40,499 nt of DNA from Paenibacillus ginsengihumi DSM 21568 (GTDB lineage Bacteria > Bacillota > Bacilli > Paenibacillales > NBRC-103111). Position 1 is the stretch's first letter, and each line of letters starts with the position of its first letter. Shown here piece after piece: positions 25,617 to 34,085 of the stretch. The stretch is from positions 1-40,499 of the forward strand of contig NZ_KB905593.1 of assembly GCF_000380965.1 (NCBI RefSeq). Reading direction: 5' to 3'. The notes under the pieces are model-generated. The model saw only the letters and a list, made by a program, of their open reading frames with translations, did not search any database and was not told where the DNA came from. The position numbers and the translations under genes are program-made.

Positions 25617-27355
25617 TCCGAATCCCCCAATATCATATCGTCTATCGTATTGCCTTGAGTGACCATCGGATAAACATTTTCTCCCTTGCGAACGACGAAT
25701 TCGACGAGCACCGGCCCCGGGGTTTCCAGCGCCTCGGTCCAGGCGCGGCGCGCTTCTTCCTTGTTCGTAGCTCTCAGCCCCTTGACGCCGTACGCTTCCG
25801 CCAGCTTGACGAAATCCGGGCTGCCGGCCAGGTCGATATGGCTGTACCGGTTATCGTAGATGATCTCCTGCCACTGCCGCACCATGCCGAGCACCTGGTT
25901 GTTGATGACCGCAATCTTCACCGGGATGTTGTTGATCGCGCAGATCGCCAGCTCCTGGGAGCACATCTGCATGCCGCCGTCCCCGTTGATCGATACGACG
26001 GTGCGGCCCGGAGAGGCCAGCTGCGCGCCGATCGCCGACGGGAAGCCAAAGCCCATCGTGCCGAGGCCACCGGAGGAAATGAACGAGCGCGGATGGTTAA
26101 ACCGGTAGTACTGCGCCGCCCACATCTGATGCTGCCCGACGTCCGTCGTAACGATCGCCTCGCCCTTGGTCGTCTCATGAATCATCTCGATGACGTATTG
26201 CGGCTTCAGCTCCGTCTCGGAATCCTTATACCGCAGCGGATGCTCCTGCTTCATGCGCGTCACGTGCGAGATCCACGCCTCGGATCGGGCCGGCTTCGCC
26301 TTCTGCAGCGCCAGCTGGAGCACCGCCTTCACATCGCCGACGACCGGGATCTGCGTGCTTACGATTTTGCCGATTTCAGCCGGATCGATGTCGATATGCA
26401 CGATCTTCTTCGCATTCGGCGCGAAGCCGTTCACCTTCATCGTGACGCGGTCGTCGAACCTCGCTCCGATGCCGATCAGCAGATCGCAGCTTTGCAGCGC
26501 CTTGTTGGCTGTATAAGCCCCGTGCATCCCCGGCATGCCGAGCCACAATTCGTGCGCGCTCGGGAATCCGCCCAAGCCGAGCAGCGTCGTCACAACCGGG
26601 ATGCGGGTGCGGTTTACGAATTCGATCAGCTCCGCGGAAGCGTCAGACGAGACGACGCCGTGACCGGCGATGATCATCGGCCGCTCCGATTCCTCGATCG
26701 CCTCGAGCATCCGCTCCACCTGCAGCTTGTTCGGTTGAACGGTCGGATTGTAGCCGCGAATCTCAACCTTCTCCGGATAATAAAACGGCGCCTTGTCGTT
26801 CGAGACGTCCTTCGGAATATCGATCAGGACGGGGCCTTTCCGCCCGGTCGAGGCGATATGGAAGGCCTCCTTGATGATGCGCGGCAGATCGCGCACGTCC
26901 CGCACGAGGTAGCTGTGCTTCGTAATCGGCATCGTAATGCCCGTAATGTCCGCTTCCTGGAACGCATCCGTGCCGATCACGCTGGTGGCTACGTTGCCGG
27001 TGATGATGACGAGCGGCACCGAATCCATATAAGCCGTCGCGATGCCTGTCACCAGGTTCGTCGCGCCGGGGCCCGACGTGGCGATACATACGCCGACCTT
27101 GCCGGTTGCGCGGGCGTAACCGTCCGCCGCATGAATCGCCCCTTGCTCGTGGCGGGTCAGCAGGTGATTGAAGTCCGGGTTGCCGTGCATCGCATCGTAA
27201 ATATACAAGACCGCTCCACCCGGATAACCAAAGACACAGTCCACGTCCTCAAGCAAAAGACTGCGCAGCAGCATTTCCGATCCTGTGATGACATCCGGCT
27301 TGAGCAGCTCGGCACGCAGCTGTTCTTTCGATTTTTGTGTGGTTTGAACGATCAT
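25613..27355 (-). CDS. ilvB: Acetolactate synthase large (catalytic) subunit
   Basis: A 580-residue ThDP enzyme. The N-terminal pyrimidine-binding domain has VDCVFGYPGGAVLYIYDAM and LLTRHEQGAIHAADGYAR, the latter with the catalytic Glu. The FAD-binding middle includes RFDDRVTMKVNGFAP. The C-terminal ThDP/Mg domain has GFPSAIGAQLA and INGDGGMQMCSQELA with the later INNQVLGMVRQWQ. It makes 2-acetolactate and 2-acetohydroxybutyrate, the first common step of branched-chain amino acid synthesis. The start follows GAAGGAGGCCAAACC and lies about 70 nt after the T-box terminator, placing the operon under tRNA-sensing attenuation. Confidence 0.98.
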   Translation of the reverse strand: MIVQTTQKSKEQLRAELLKPDVITGSEMLLRSLLLEDVDCVFGYPGGAVLYIYDAMHGNPDFNHLLTRHEQGAIHAADGYARATGKVGVCIATSGPGATNLVTGIATAYMDSVPLVIITGNVATSVIGTDAFQEADITGITMPITKHSYLVRDVRDLPRIIKEAFHIASTGRKGPVLIDIPKDVSNDKAPFYYPEKVEIRGYNPTVQPNKLQVERMLEAIEESERPMIIAGHGVVSSDASAELIEFVNRTRIPVVTTLLGLGGFPSAHELWLGMPGMHGAYTANKALQSCDLLIGIGARFDDRVTMKVNGFAPNAKKIVHIDIDPAEIGKIVSTQIPVVGDVKAVLQLALQKAKPARSEAWISHVTRMKQEHPLRYKDSETELKPQYVIEMIHETTKGEAIVTTDVGQHQMWAAQYYRFNHPRSFISSGGLGTMGFGFPSAIGAQLASPGRTVVSINGDGGMQMCSQELAICAINNIPVKIAVINNQVLGMVRQWQEIIYDNRYSHIDLAGSPDFVKLAEAYGVKGLRATNKEEARRAWTEALETPGPVLVEFVVRKGENVYPMVTQGNTIDDMILGDSE

Positions 27356-27428
27356 GGTTTGGCCTCCTTCGTTAAAAGCTTGCCGGCAAGAGCGAGCGAT
27401 ATCGGCGCTTGCCGAAAAAAAGAAAACT

Positions 27429-27765
27429 AAAAAACCCCTTCCATCCCCGACGCATATTGCGCGTCTGACGGGACGAAAGGGGTTGTCGCTTCCGTGGTAC
27501 CACCCAGAATTTGCTATATGCCTCGCGACATACAGCCTTAGCAGGTAATGCGCACCTTGATGATGCGTCGCTTACCTTGGCACAATAACGAGTGCCGCAC
27601 CGATTCCCCCTACTAAACAAGCGTCTTTCAGGGAAACAGCTCCGAGGTGAGCTCGTACATAAGGGATTAAGGCGTTGGTTTCAGCTAATCCGCCGCTCTC
27701 TGGACATAAGAGCCCTTATAACTTCGTCCTCTTCATAGCCGTTGCATAGGTATGACTTGCTTGTT
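27429..27765 (-). promoter_or_regulatory. T-box leader (leucine-specific) of ilvBNC-leuA
   Basis: Minus strand. The conserved T-box sequence GGGTGGTACCACGGAAGC lies at about 27487-27505. Stem I elements are AGAGGACGAAG, CCAGAGAGC and a terminal GCTGAAACC. The likely specifier loop GAG-CTC-ACCTCGGAGC puts the CTC (Leu) codon at 27649-27651. It ends in a terminator with arms AACCCCTTTC and GGAAGGGGTT followed by TTTT (27429-27484). Uncharged tRNA-Leu should stabilise the antiterminator and allow ilvB expression. The specifier assignment is by eye from the conserved flanks. Confidence 0.93.
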
Positions 27766-27769
27766 ACAC

Positions 27770-27798
27770 ATTATAAGTCGAATCGCTCCGTTAGTCAA
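27770..27798 (-). promoter_or_regulatory. Promoter of the T-box-led ilv-leu operon
   Basis: Minus strand: -35 TTGACT (27793-27798), 17-nt spacer, -10 TATAAT (27770-27775). Near-consensus sigma-A promoter directly in front of the T-box leader. Confidence 0.9.
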
Positions 27799-27847
27799 TA
27801 GCTTTCGGGCCGCCGCTCTGCTGCCGGATCATGCCAGGATAAGCAGC

Positions 27848-27906
27848 AAAAAAAACGCCCGCTGCCCTAAGGAACATCGCTTCCTCGTTCCTCAAGGCAG
27901 GGGCGC
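27848..27906 (-). terminator. Rho-independent terminator of infC-rpmI-rplT
   Basis: Minus strand: long imperfect stem GCGCCCCTGCCTTGAGGAAC paired with GTTCCTTAGGGCAGCGGGCG, followed by TTTTTTTT. It lies 20 bp after the rplT stop. Confidence 0.92.
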
Positions 27907-27925
27907 CTTCATGATCCAATGAGCA

Positions 27926-28285
27926 TCAAGCGTTCACTTTTTGCTTAGCCGCATCGGCCAGCTGGTTGAACGCGCCGATGTCGTTCACAGCCAGATCGGC
28001 CAGCATTTTGCGGTTCACTTCGATGCCGGCGAGCTTCAGGCCGTGCATGAATTTGCTGTAGGACAATCCGTTCTGGCGAGCAGCCGCGTTGATCCGTACG
28101 ATCCACAGCTTGCGGAAGTCGCGCTTTTTCTGACGGCGGTCGCGGTATGCGTACAACAGCGATTTGTAAACCTGCTCCTTCGCCGTTTTAAATAATCTAT
28201 GCTTCGAACCGAAATATCCTTTAGCAAGCTTCAAAATCTTCTTGCGGCGACGCGTGCGCACGAACCCGCCTTTTACTCTTGCCAT
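27926..28285 (-). CDS. rplT: 50S ribosomal protein L20
   Basis: A 119-residue basic protein with the L20 signature: [54 protein letters not shown], and [15 protein letters not shown]. It binds 23S rRNA early in 50S assembly, and in Bacillus it also binds its own mRNA leader to repress the infC operon. Start: ATG 28285 after AGGAGGTAGATGGTC; an alternative ATG two codons earlier overlaps this spacing. Third gene of infC-rpmI-rplT. Confidence 0.98.
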   Translation of the reverse strand: MARVKGGFVRTRRRKKILKLAKGYFGSKHRLFKTAKEQVYKSLLYAYRDRRQKKRDFRKLWIVRINAAARQNGLSYSKFMHGLKLAGIEVNRKMLADLAVNDIGAFNQLADAAKQKVNA

Positions 28286-28346
28286 GACCATCTACCTCCT
28301 GGAATGTTAAGCGTATTGCGCTGTGTATCAAATACGTCCGTTCGTG

Positions 28347-28547
28347 TTACTTCAGGTTAGCCAGCTGCTGCTTCAGACGGCGAACGTCGCCGGCCGCCAT
28401 CAGCGGGGAAGTGCTCAGCACGCGCTTCTGACGGTTGGACTTGCCGGACAGCAGGTGGTTCTTGTATGCTTTATGGCGCTTCACTTTGCCGGTACCGGTA
28501 ATTTTGAAACGGCCTTTCAAGCTGCTGTGAGTTTTCATCTTAGGCAT
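28347..28547 (-). CDS. rpmI: 50S ribosomal protein L35
   Basis: A 66-residue basic protein matching L35: MPKMKTHSSLKGRFKITGTG, KVKRHKAYKNHLLSGKS, and the C-terminal DVRRLKQQL. The ATG follows TTAAGGAGGACCTAATCA. It lies 27 bp after infC and 61 bp before rplT in the conserved infC-rpmI-rplT order. Confidence 0.98.
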   Translation of the reverse strand: MPKMKTHSSLKGRFKITGTGKVKRHKAYKNHLLSGKSNRQKRVLSTSPLMAAGDVRRLKQQLANLK

Positions 28548-28574
28548 TGATTAGGTCCTCCTTAAAGGTTGTCG

Positions 28575-29087
28575 TTATTGCTGCTTCGGGGCCAAAATCA
28601 TGATCATGCTCCGGCCTTCCAGCTTCGGCTTGCGCTCCACGGTGCAGAGCTCGGCGACTTCCGAGGCCATCCGTTCCAGCTGGCGCTGCCCGATGTCGGC
28701 ATGGGCGATCTCCCGGCCGCGAAAACGCACGGACAGCTTCACTTTGTCGCCGTCCTTCAAAAATTTCACAACGTTACGAAGCTTCGTTTGAAAGTCGTGC
28801 TCGTCGATCGTCGCGCTCAAGCGAATTTCCTTGATCTCGACGATCTTCTGGTTCTTACGGGCTTCCTTCTCTTTCTTCTGCATCTCATAGCGGTACTTCC
28901 CGTAATCCATGATCCGGCATACCGGCGGCTTGGCCGTCGGAGCCACGTTGACCAAATCCAGGTTCAAATCAGCTGCAATCTGCAGCGCTTCTCGGATCGG
29001 CTTGATTCCGAGCTGCTCGCCTCCCGCTCCGATAAGCCGAACTTCTCTCGCACGAATCGCCTCGTTAATTATGTGATCGATACTTAT
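28575..29087 (-). CDS. infC: Translation initiation factor IF-3 (ATA start)
   Basis: A 170-residue factor. The N-terminal domain has INEAIRAREVRLIGAGGEQL, GIKPIREALQIAADLNLDLV and PPVCRIMDYGKYRYEMQKKE. The C-terminal domain has RLSATIDEHDFQTKLRN and VKLSVRFRGREIAHAD. It binds the 30S subunit and checks start-codon pairing. The best start is ATA 29087, nine bases after GGAGG, giving SIDHIINEAIR, which aligns with the usual IF-3 N-terminus. ATC 29081 is the alternative. Rare AUU/AUA/AUC starts are typical of infC and allow IF-3 to limit its own translation. A run-in of the frame through the leader terminator is not real coding. Confidence 0.96.
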   Translation of the reverse strand: MSIDHIINEAIRAREVRLIGAGGEQLGIKPIREALQIAADLNLDLVNVAPTAKPPVCRIMDYGKYRYEMQKKEKEARKNQKIVEIKEIRLSATIDEHDFQTKLRNVVKFLKDGDKVKLSVRFRGREIAHADIGQRQLERMASEVAELCTVERKPKLEGRSMIMILAPKQQ

Positions 29088-29114
29088 GACCTGCCACCTC
29101 CATTGGAATGTGAA

Positions 29115-29276
29115 ACAAAAAAGACGCGGACTCGAAACGCCCACGTCTGATCTTCAAGTGACGGATACTAGCCCGCCGACAGGCAGACTGAATATCAACA
29201 TAAGACTCACTCTAGTTTCCTAACCAGCCAACCTGAGGTCGGGCAGGTGAGAAGCGGGCGCTTCTTCTTCAGCACT
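29115..29276 (-). promoter_or_regulatory. L20 leader (attenuator) of the infC operon
   Basis: Minus-strand 5' leader of infC with several base-paired segments, ending in the terminator AGACGTGG...CCGCGTCT followed by TTTTTT (29116-29148). Position, order of genes and shape match the L20-binding leader known from Bacillus, where L20 binding favours the terminator. The internal L20-binding structure was not modelled. Confidence 0.85.
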
Positions 29277-29281
29277 AGAAC

Positions 29282-29311
29282 AGTATATCATCCCAGCTAG
29301 CCATAAGTCAA
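29282..29311 (-). promoter_or_regulatory. Promoter of infC-rpmI-rplT
   Basis: Minus strand: -35 TTGACT (29306-29311), 18-nt spacer, -10 TATACT (29282-29287) preceded by TGA. It sits directly behind the stop codon of the upstream glycosyltransferase gene, so the infC operon has its own start. Confidence 0.8.
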
Positions 29312-29314
29312 CAG

Positions 29315-30547
29315 CTAGCTGGCCTGCTTGCTCTGCACATCCTCCAGCCGAATGACGCGCGTATGCTGCGTATGGCTCCACGTTTTGTTATTCTGGGTGA
29401 AAAACGCGAAGAACGTAATCGGCCACCAGGAGAACATGAAGATCGGGTACAGCAGCAAATATTTGTATGTTTTGCCGGAAGCTTTGTCCAGCAGCATGGC
29501 CAGCGGCAGCAGCACGTAAATGATCGTCGACAGCACATTGATCAGAACCGGCGATATCTCGTATAGATTCAAGAAATCGTACTTGGGGAACATTCCTTGA
29601 ATCCAGATCGCCACGGTAATGATGGCGCCGAAGAAAAAGTTGTATACGTTGGCCGAATAGATCGCGGCGTCGATCTTCGTCCAGCTCCGCTCCTTGATCC
29701 CCTGCCACAGCAGCGGGAAAAAGTATCGGCGGCATACGTCAAAATGCCCCTGCATCCAGCGCAGACGCTGTCTGGCGGACGCCTTGAAGGTGAGCGGCTT
29801 CTCGTCGTACACCTTCGCATCGAAATTGAGCGTCGGCTTCACGCCGAGCTTGACGCAGCGCATCGAGAACTCGAGGTCCTCGACGAGGCTGGTCGCCCCC
29901 CAGCCGATCTGCTTCAGCAGATTCGTCTCGAAGCACATGCCCGTTCCCCCGAGGTAGCAGGCAAGGTTCAAATTCAGGCGGGGCAATTGCCAGAAGCGGT
30001 TGCTGAAAAAGTAAGAAATGGCGTAGGAAGCGGTCACCCAGGAATCGTTCGGATTTTTGGTATCCAGGTAAGCCTGGATCACCCGCGAGCCTTCGCACAG
30101 GTCGTTGTTCATATGCTTCAAGTAATCGGTGCCGACCAGGTTGTCGGCGTCGAACATGACGACGGCGTCGTATTGGCGCGGCATGCTCCAAAGCTCCTTG
30201 AGCATCCACTCGATCGCGTAGCCTTTCCCGCGCAGCTTCGGGTTGTGCCGCTCGCAGGCGTGCACCCCGTGCTCGCGGACGATGTCCGCCGTACGGTCGG
30301 AGCAGTTATCGCAAATGACGAAAATATCGTACAACTCTTTCGGATAATCCAGATTTTTCAGGTTCTCGAGCAGCGCGCCGATCACCTGCTCCTCGTTATG
30401 AGCCGCCACCAGCACGGCGAATGTTTTCTGCGGAGCGTGATGCTTCGCCTTGACGCGGCGGTGCCAACCGAAGAACGTCAAAAACAGCTGATAAGCGCCG
30501 ACCAGCGCCAGCAAGATCTGAGCGCCTAGCAGAATGCTGTTCAGCAT
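29315..30547 (-). CDS. Membrane glycosyltransferase family 2
   Basis: A 410-residue protein. One N-terminal membrane helix (about 5-27) is followed by a GT2 domain: FAVLVAAHNEEQVIG, DNCSDRTADIV, the DxD motif at Asp133-Asp135 (MFDADN), the Glu223-Asp224 pair (VEDLEF) and the QxxRW motif Gln260-Trp264. Three or four C-terminal helices (about 300-395) include IIYVLLPLAMLL and IFMFSWWPITFFAFF. This is the layout of processive or membrane-lipid-linked beta-glycosyltransferases (BcsA/HAS/IcaA-like clan). The product is unknown: a surface polysaccharide or a glycolipid. The ATG follows AAAAAGGGGGTAGTAATACC. No polysaccharide gene cluster surrounds it. Confidence 0.88.
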   Translation of the reverse strand: MLNSILLGAQILLALVGAYQLFLTFFGWHRRVKAKHHAPQKTFAVLVAAHNEEQVIGALLENLKNLDYPKELYDIFVICDNCSDRTADIVREHGVHACERHNPKLRGKGYAIEWMLKELWSMPRQYDAVVMFDADNLVGTDYLKHMNNDLCEGSRVIQAYLDTKNPNDSWVTASYAISYFFSNRFWQLPRLNLNLACYLGGTGMCFETNLLKQIGWGATSLVEDLEFSMRCVKLGVKPTLNFDAKVYDEKPLTFKASARQRLRWMQGHFDVCRRYFFPLLWQGIKERSWTKIDAAIYSANVYNFFFGAIITVAIWIQGMFPKYDFLNLYEISPVLINVLSTIIYVLLPLAMLLDKASGKTYKYLLLYPIFMFSWWPITFFAFFTQNNKTWSHTQHTRVIRLEDVQSKQAS

Positions 30548-31415
30548 GGTATTACTACCCCCTTTTTTTATTTACCCCTTTTGTCTGTCTCTGTTTTTGG
30601 ATGTTCTTCAATGTATATTGGTTCGATGGATGATTCTGGATTTCCGTGGGTCGCCGAATATGATTTTCCTATCTTTGTATCGTTTTGTCAAAATCGGCTG
30701 GCCGCTCCCTTTCGTCAGAACGGAAGCAATTCCGCTGAAAAGAAGGTCCTTCCCTTCGGAGTCTCTCCCATCCATCTTTTTAGCTCTTATTTTCATCGTT
30801 TTTCAAACTTTTTATAATCGCTGCCAGGCTAAATTTGCACCTATATCCATAACGTGCATGTCCCGATTAAAGTTTCAGGACGAAAGTACCGATTTGCGGC
30901 AAGGAAGCCTGCTGCCCGCTCACCCCTACAGAATACAACAAAGCGGCGCGCCTTGCAAAAGAGTCCCCCGCCCCGTCCGGCAGCCGTTTTCCCGCGGCAC
31001 GCTTCCCCTCCTTTCGGGCAGAATTAAAGCATCTTGTCCGATGCCGCGCCAGGAGAATCCCCTTCTCTCCCGAAATGTTTCCCGCATATGTAATAGACGA
31101 CGGAAGGGCGTCCTATTCCTCCATTGACATTGTTTCTACATATAATATTAAGAAAAAAATAAGAATTGTCTTGCCAACATCATGGGCCTTTGACTCGTAA
31201 TTAACTATGAGAGGGCAGCAGCGCCCGCGCCAACGCCCGCCGGCCGGAGAGAGCGGCGGTGAAGGGATGCTTCCAAAAATTGCGTCTCATTAGCAGGCGA
31301 ACTTTGCCCCGCGTTGATATTCGCATAACAAATCGCGGTTACAATGGATTTATATGAACGTTAGGCGACTGCTTATCCCATGCCATCTTTGCCAGTAAGG
31401 GAGGCGAAAGCGAAC
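30548..31415. other. Long intergenic region between the GT2 and PAP2 genes
   Basis: No gene is supported over about 870 bp. The first 300 bp are AT-rich and contain a minus-strand TTGACA (30686-30691) that could belong to the GT2 promoter, though its -10 (GAAAAT) is poor. A candidate plus-strand promoter lies at 31124-31151. A plus-strand frame of 197 codons (30534-31127) lacks a ribosome binding site and a recognisable domain. The 265 bp from 31152 to the PAP2 start could be a long leader. Confidence 0.5.
31124..31151 (+). promoter_or_regulatory. Candidate promoter of the PAP2-glycosyltransferase pair
   Basis: Plus strand: perfect -35 TTGACA (31124-31129), 16-nt spacer, -10 TATTAA (31146-31151), about 265 nt upstream of the PAP2 start. 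Confidence 0.5.
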
Positions 31416-31943
31416 TTGAGCCGTATTGTCGCATGGCTGATGCATCACGAGCACCGGCTGTTTCGCTGGATCAACCAGCGGCTGCGCCATCAGGCGCTCG
31501 ATTGGTTCTTCAGCACGATTACTCATCTGGGCGGCGCGTCGGCCACGATAGCCATAACGCTCGGCCTGGCGGTGCTGGCGCGCGGGGAATGGCGCACGAC
31601 CGCCATCCAAAGCCTGATCGCGCTGGCGGTCAGCCACCTGCCGGTAGCTGTGATCAAGAAAAAATATCCGCGGCTTCGCCCTTATCTTGTGCTTCCGCAC
31701 ACGATTACCGGCAAAAACCCGCTGAAGGATCATTCGTTTCCTTCAGGACATACGACAGCCGTCTTTTCCGTTACGGTTCCTTTTATGCTGAATATGTCCC
31801 CGACCTTTCTCTTTTTGCTGCCGTTGGCATGTCTCGTCGGCATGTCACGTATATATCTGGGACTGCACTATCCGTCCGATTGCCTGGCGGGCTCGCTGAT
31901 CGGTACGGTCACCGCCTTCGCGGCCGTTGCTTTTTTCGGATAA
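31416..31943 (+). CDS. PAP2-family phosphatase (membrane)
   Basis: A protein of about 175 residues with the three phosphatase motifs: KKKYPRLRP (Lys81 and Arg88-Pro89), PSGH (109-112) and SRIYLGLHYPSD (Ser144, Arg145, His151, Asp155). Hydrophobic helices lie around 30-55, 63-80, 112-127, 131-145 and 158-175. It probably dephosphorylates a lipid substrate such as undecaprenyl pyrophosphate or phosphatidic acid at the membrane surface. Start: TTG 31416 follows GGGAGGCGAAAGCGAAC; the ATG at 31380 has no ribosome binding site. It lies 57 bp before a diacylglycerol-glycosyltransferase-like gene, suggesting a lipid operon. Confidence 0.88.
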   Translation: MSRIVAWLMHHEHRLFRWINQRLRHQALDWFFSTITHLGGASATIAITLGLAVLARGEWRTTAIQSLIALAVSHLPVAVIKKKYPRLRPYLVLPHTITGKNPLKDHSFPSGHTTAVFSVTVPFMLNMSPTFLFLLPLACLVGMSRIYLGLHYPSDCLAGSLIGTVTAFAAVAFFG

Positions 31944-32000
31944 AATCTGTAATGTTATCACTGTGTAATTCATTTGGTGCAAGGGTATGGTGAAGCGCTC

Positions 32001-33176
32001 ATGAGAAAAAAGAGGGTCTTGCTTTTGTCCGAAGGGTTCGGCGCAGGCCACACACAGGCGGCATACGCCCTCTCCGAGAGCCTGCGCATCCTGTCGTCCG
32101 ATATTGAAACACACGTGCTGGAGCTCGGCAGCTTCCTTCATCCGACGCTGGCTCCATGGATTTTTACCGCATACCGCAAGACGGTCATGACTCAGCCGAA
32201 GCTTTACGGGCTGGTGTACCGGTCTCAATATAAAAAATCGCTGAACCGCTTCGCGCAGCTGGCGCTGCACCGTCTGTTCTACGCCCAGACGGCGGAGGTG
32301 ATCCGCCGTCTGGAGCCGGACGCGATCGTCTGCACGCATCCTTTTCCGAATGCGGTCGTCTCCAGACTGAAGCGCTCCGGTCTTGGCGTCCCCTTGTGCA
32401 CGGTCATCACCGACTACGATGCGCATGGAACGTGGGTCAGCCCGGAGGTCAACAAATATTTGGTATCGACGCCGGGCGTCAAGCAGAAGCTGACGGGCCG
32501 CGGCGTTCGTCCGGAAGCGATTGAGGTCACCGGCATACCGGTGCATCCGAATTTCTGGAAGCATCATAATCGGGAGGAGCTGCGCAAGCATTACGGCCTG
32601 AAGCCGATTCCGACCGTGCTGATTATGGGGGGCGGATGGGGCTTGCTGAAGGAGAGCGAGTTTCTGCCGGATCTGCTGCGCTGGCGCGACCAGATTCAGC
32701 TCGTCGTCTGCCTCGGCAGCAACCAGAAGGCGATGGCCGCGCTGTCTGCCGATCCCCGGTTTCAGCATGAGAACGTTCGGCTGCTCGGCTTCACCCGCGA
32801 GATCGACCAGTGGATGGAAGTGTCCGACCTGCTGATCACGAAGCCGGGCGGCATGACCTGTACCGAAGGTCTGGCCAAAGGTATTCCGATGCTGTTCTAT
32901 AAGCCGATACCGGGGCAGGAGGAAGAAAACCTGCAGTACTTCACCCAGCACGGGTTCGGCGAGCCGATCAAATCGGCAGAGACGATCGATCACTGGTTCG
33001 GGCTCTTGCTCGAGCAGTACCCGGAGCTGAGCAAACGAAGAAGCGATGCCGCTGCCGGGCGCGGCAACCGGCCTTACCGTCCCTACCATTGCTCCTACAG
33101 CATTATCAAGCTGCTGGAACACCACCGGCCGGCGTCCATCGGCCAAAGTCAACACGCCCCTGCGCTTTCCTTGTAG
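32001..33176 (+). CDS. MGDG-synthase/UgtP-like glycosyltransferase
   Basis: A protein of about 391 residues of the GT28-type family. The N-terminal half has VLLLSEGFGAGHTQAAYALS (the MGDG_synth domain), then VCTHPFPNAVVSRLK and TDYDAHGTWVSPEV. The C-terminal half has VLIMGGGWGLL, the nucleotide-sugar-binding LITKPGGMTCTEGLAKGIP, and PIPGQEEENLQYF. Relatives transfer glucose or galactose from a UDP-sugar to diacylglycerol, making glycolipids and the teichoic-acid anchor. The membrane association is peripheral. The start is chosen as ATG 32001 (MRKKRVLLL); GGTGAAG gives only a weak ribosome binding site. Likely co-transcribed with the PAP2 gene. Confidence 0.88.
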   Translation: MRKKRVLLLSEGFGAGHTQAAYALSESLRILSSDIETHVLELGSFLHPTLAPWIFTAYRKTVMTQPKLYGLVYRSQYKKSLNRFAQLALHRLFYAQTAEVIRRLEPDAIVCTHPFPNAVVSRLKRSGLGVPLCTVITDYDAHGTWVSPEVNKYLVSTPGVKQKLTGRGVRPEAIEVTGIPVHPNFWKHHNREELRKHYGLKPIPTVLIMGGGWGLLKESEFLPDLLRWRDQIQLVVCLGSNQKAMAALSADPRFQHENVRLLGFTREIDQWMEVSDLLITKPGGMTCTEGLAKGIPMLFYKPIPGQEEENLQYFTQHGFGEPIKSAETIDHWFGLLLEQYPELSKRRSDAAAGRGNRPYRPYHCSYSIIKLLEHHRPASIGQSQHAPALSL

Positions 33177-33191
33177 GAAAGCGAGGGGCGT
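33154..33191 (+). terminator. Terminator overlapping the end of the glycosyltransferase gene
   Basis: Hairpin ACGCCCCTGCGCTTTCC / GGAAAGCGAGGGGCGT with a 5-nt loop and one internal mismatch, followed by TCTTGTCT. The stop codon TAG (33174-33176) lies in the loop, so the left arm is coding. A second small repeat AAGGCC-CT-GGCCTT follows at 33202-33215, near the end of trmB. Confidence 0.75.
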
Positions 33192-33230
33192 TCTTGTCTC
33201 AAGGCCCTGGCCTTTTAAGATTGCAGCGGA

Positions 33231-33935
33231 TTATTCGCCGGCTTGCAGGCTGGCCAGATGCTCGGCAAGCGCCCGCTCGCCGACGACAACCTCCAGCCGA
33301 TGGATCGGCAGTCCCTGTTCGTAAAATTTCGTTTCGTACTCCGTCATGATCAGATCCGTGCGCGGCCCTTGGGCATGAAGATCGAGAGAGATGTTGCGCA
33401 TGCGCAAGCCCAGATCGGCAAACGAATTCAAAGAGAACTCGAAGAGCGAGCGGGAATCGGTCTTGAAGTGAATCTCGCCGCGATCGTTCAAGAGGTCGAT
33501 ATATTTGCGGACGAAGCCAGGGTGCGTCAAGCGGCGACGGGCATGCTTCTTCTTGGGCCACGGGTCGCTAAAATTCAGATAGATGCGCTCCAGCTCGGCG
33601 CTGGCGAAAATTTGCTCGATATATTCGATATTTTGCCGAACAAGCCGCAAATTCGACAAATCCCCCCCGTGCTCTTCGCGCGATGCGCGGGCCTTCTCGG
33701 CAGCTCGCCTCAGCAGCTCGTCGTACATATCGATGCCTATGTAATTGATATTGGGATTCAATGCGCTCAGCTCGCTGATGAACTTGCCTTTGCCCATGCC
33801 CAGCTCGACGTGAATCGGCCGATCATTGCCGAACAAGGCGCTCCACTGGCCGCGATGCCGCGCCGGATCCAAAATAATAAGCTCCGGTTGAGCTTCAATC
33901 TCTTCTCTGATGCCTTTCCTGCCTCTCAAACGCAT
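33231..33935 (-). CDS. trmB: tRNA (guanine-N7-)-methyltransferase
   Basis: A 234-residue enzyme with the TrmB signatures: the SAM-binding IHVELGMGKGKFISELS, YIGIDMYDELL, the catalytic YLNFSDPWPKKKHARRRL, and FKTDSRSLFEFS with the C-terminal TEYETKF. It methylates G46 in the variable loop of tRNA. The ATG follows GGTTGGAGGAAAGCAT. Length is normal for Bacillota. It is a single-gene unit with a promoter-like sequence 48-77 bp upstream. Confidence 0.97.
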   Translation of the reverse strand: MRLRGRKGIREEIEAQPELIILDPARHRGQWSALFGNDRPIHVELGMGKGKFISELSALNPNINYIGIDMYDELLRRAAEKARASREEHGGDLSNLRLVRQNIEYIEQIFASAELERIYLNFSDPWPKKKHARRRLTHPGFVRKYIDLLNDRGEIHFKTDSRSLFEFSLNSFADLGLRMRNISLDLHAQGPRTDLIMTEYETKFYEQGLPIHRLEVVVGERALAEHLASLQAGE

Positions 33936-33983
33936 ATGCTTTCCTCCAACCGCTCATTCGGTCATTCGTTATTTTCTTGACAA

Positions 33984-34012
33984 ATTATACTCCGAATGAC
34001 GCGCATTGAAAA
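33984..34012 (-). promoter_or_regulatory. trmB: Candidate trmB promoter
   Basis: Minus strand: -35 TTTTCA (34007-34012), 17-nt spacer, -10 TATAAT (33984-33989). The -35 shares its T-run with the terminator of the upstream gene. Confidence 0.55.
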
Positions 34013-34049
34013 GGCCGGCCAGCGCCAGACAAGCGGCGGGTAACCGGCC
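34009..34049 (-). terminator. Terminator of the WGxxGxxG gene
   Basis: Minus strand: GGCCGG and CCGGCC arms around a loop with an inner CGC/GCG pairing, then TTTTC. It lies 37 bp after the stop at 34086. The T-run is short. Confidence 0.55.
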
Positions 34050-34085
34050 TATATGCGAAAAGTGTTAAGGGCCGAGGGCTGCAGG

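Noticed and set aside
25655..27430. 591-codon plus-strand frame
   Set aside because: Exact antisense of ilvB, whose protein is unmistakable; the frame is Arg/His/Asp-rich shadow sequence.
30686..30691. Minus-strand TTGACA as GT2 promoter
   Set aside because: The -10 at 17 nt is GAAAAT and other spacings are no better; too weak to call as a feature.
30534..31127. 197-codon plus-strand frame with a hydrophobic beginning
   Set aside because: Starts inside the 5' end of the GT2 gene on the other strand, has no ribosome binding site and no recognisable domain; the hydrophobic start reflects AT-rich intergenic DNA.
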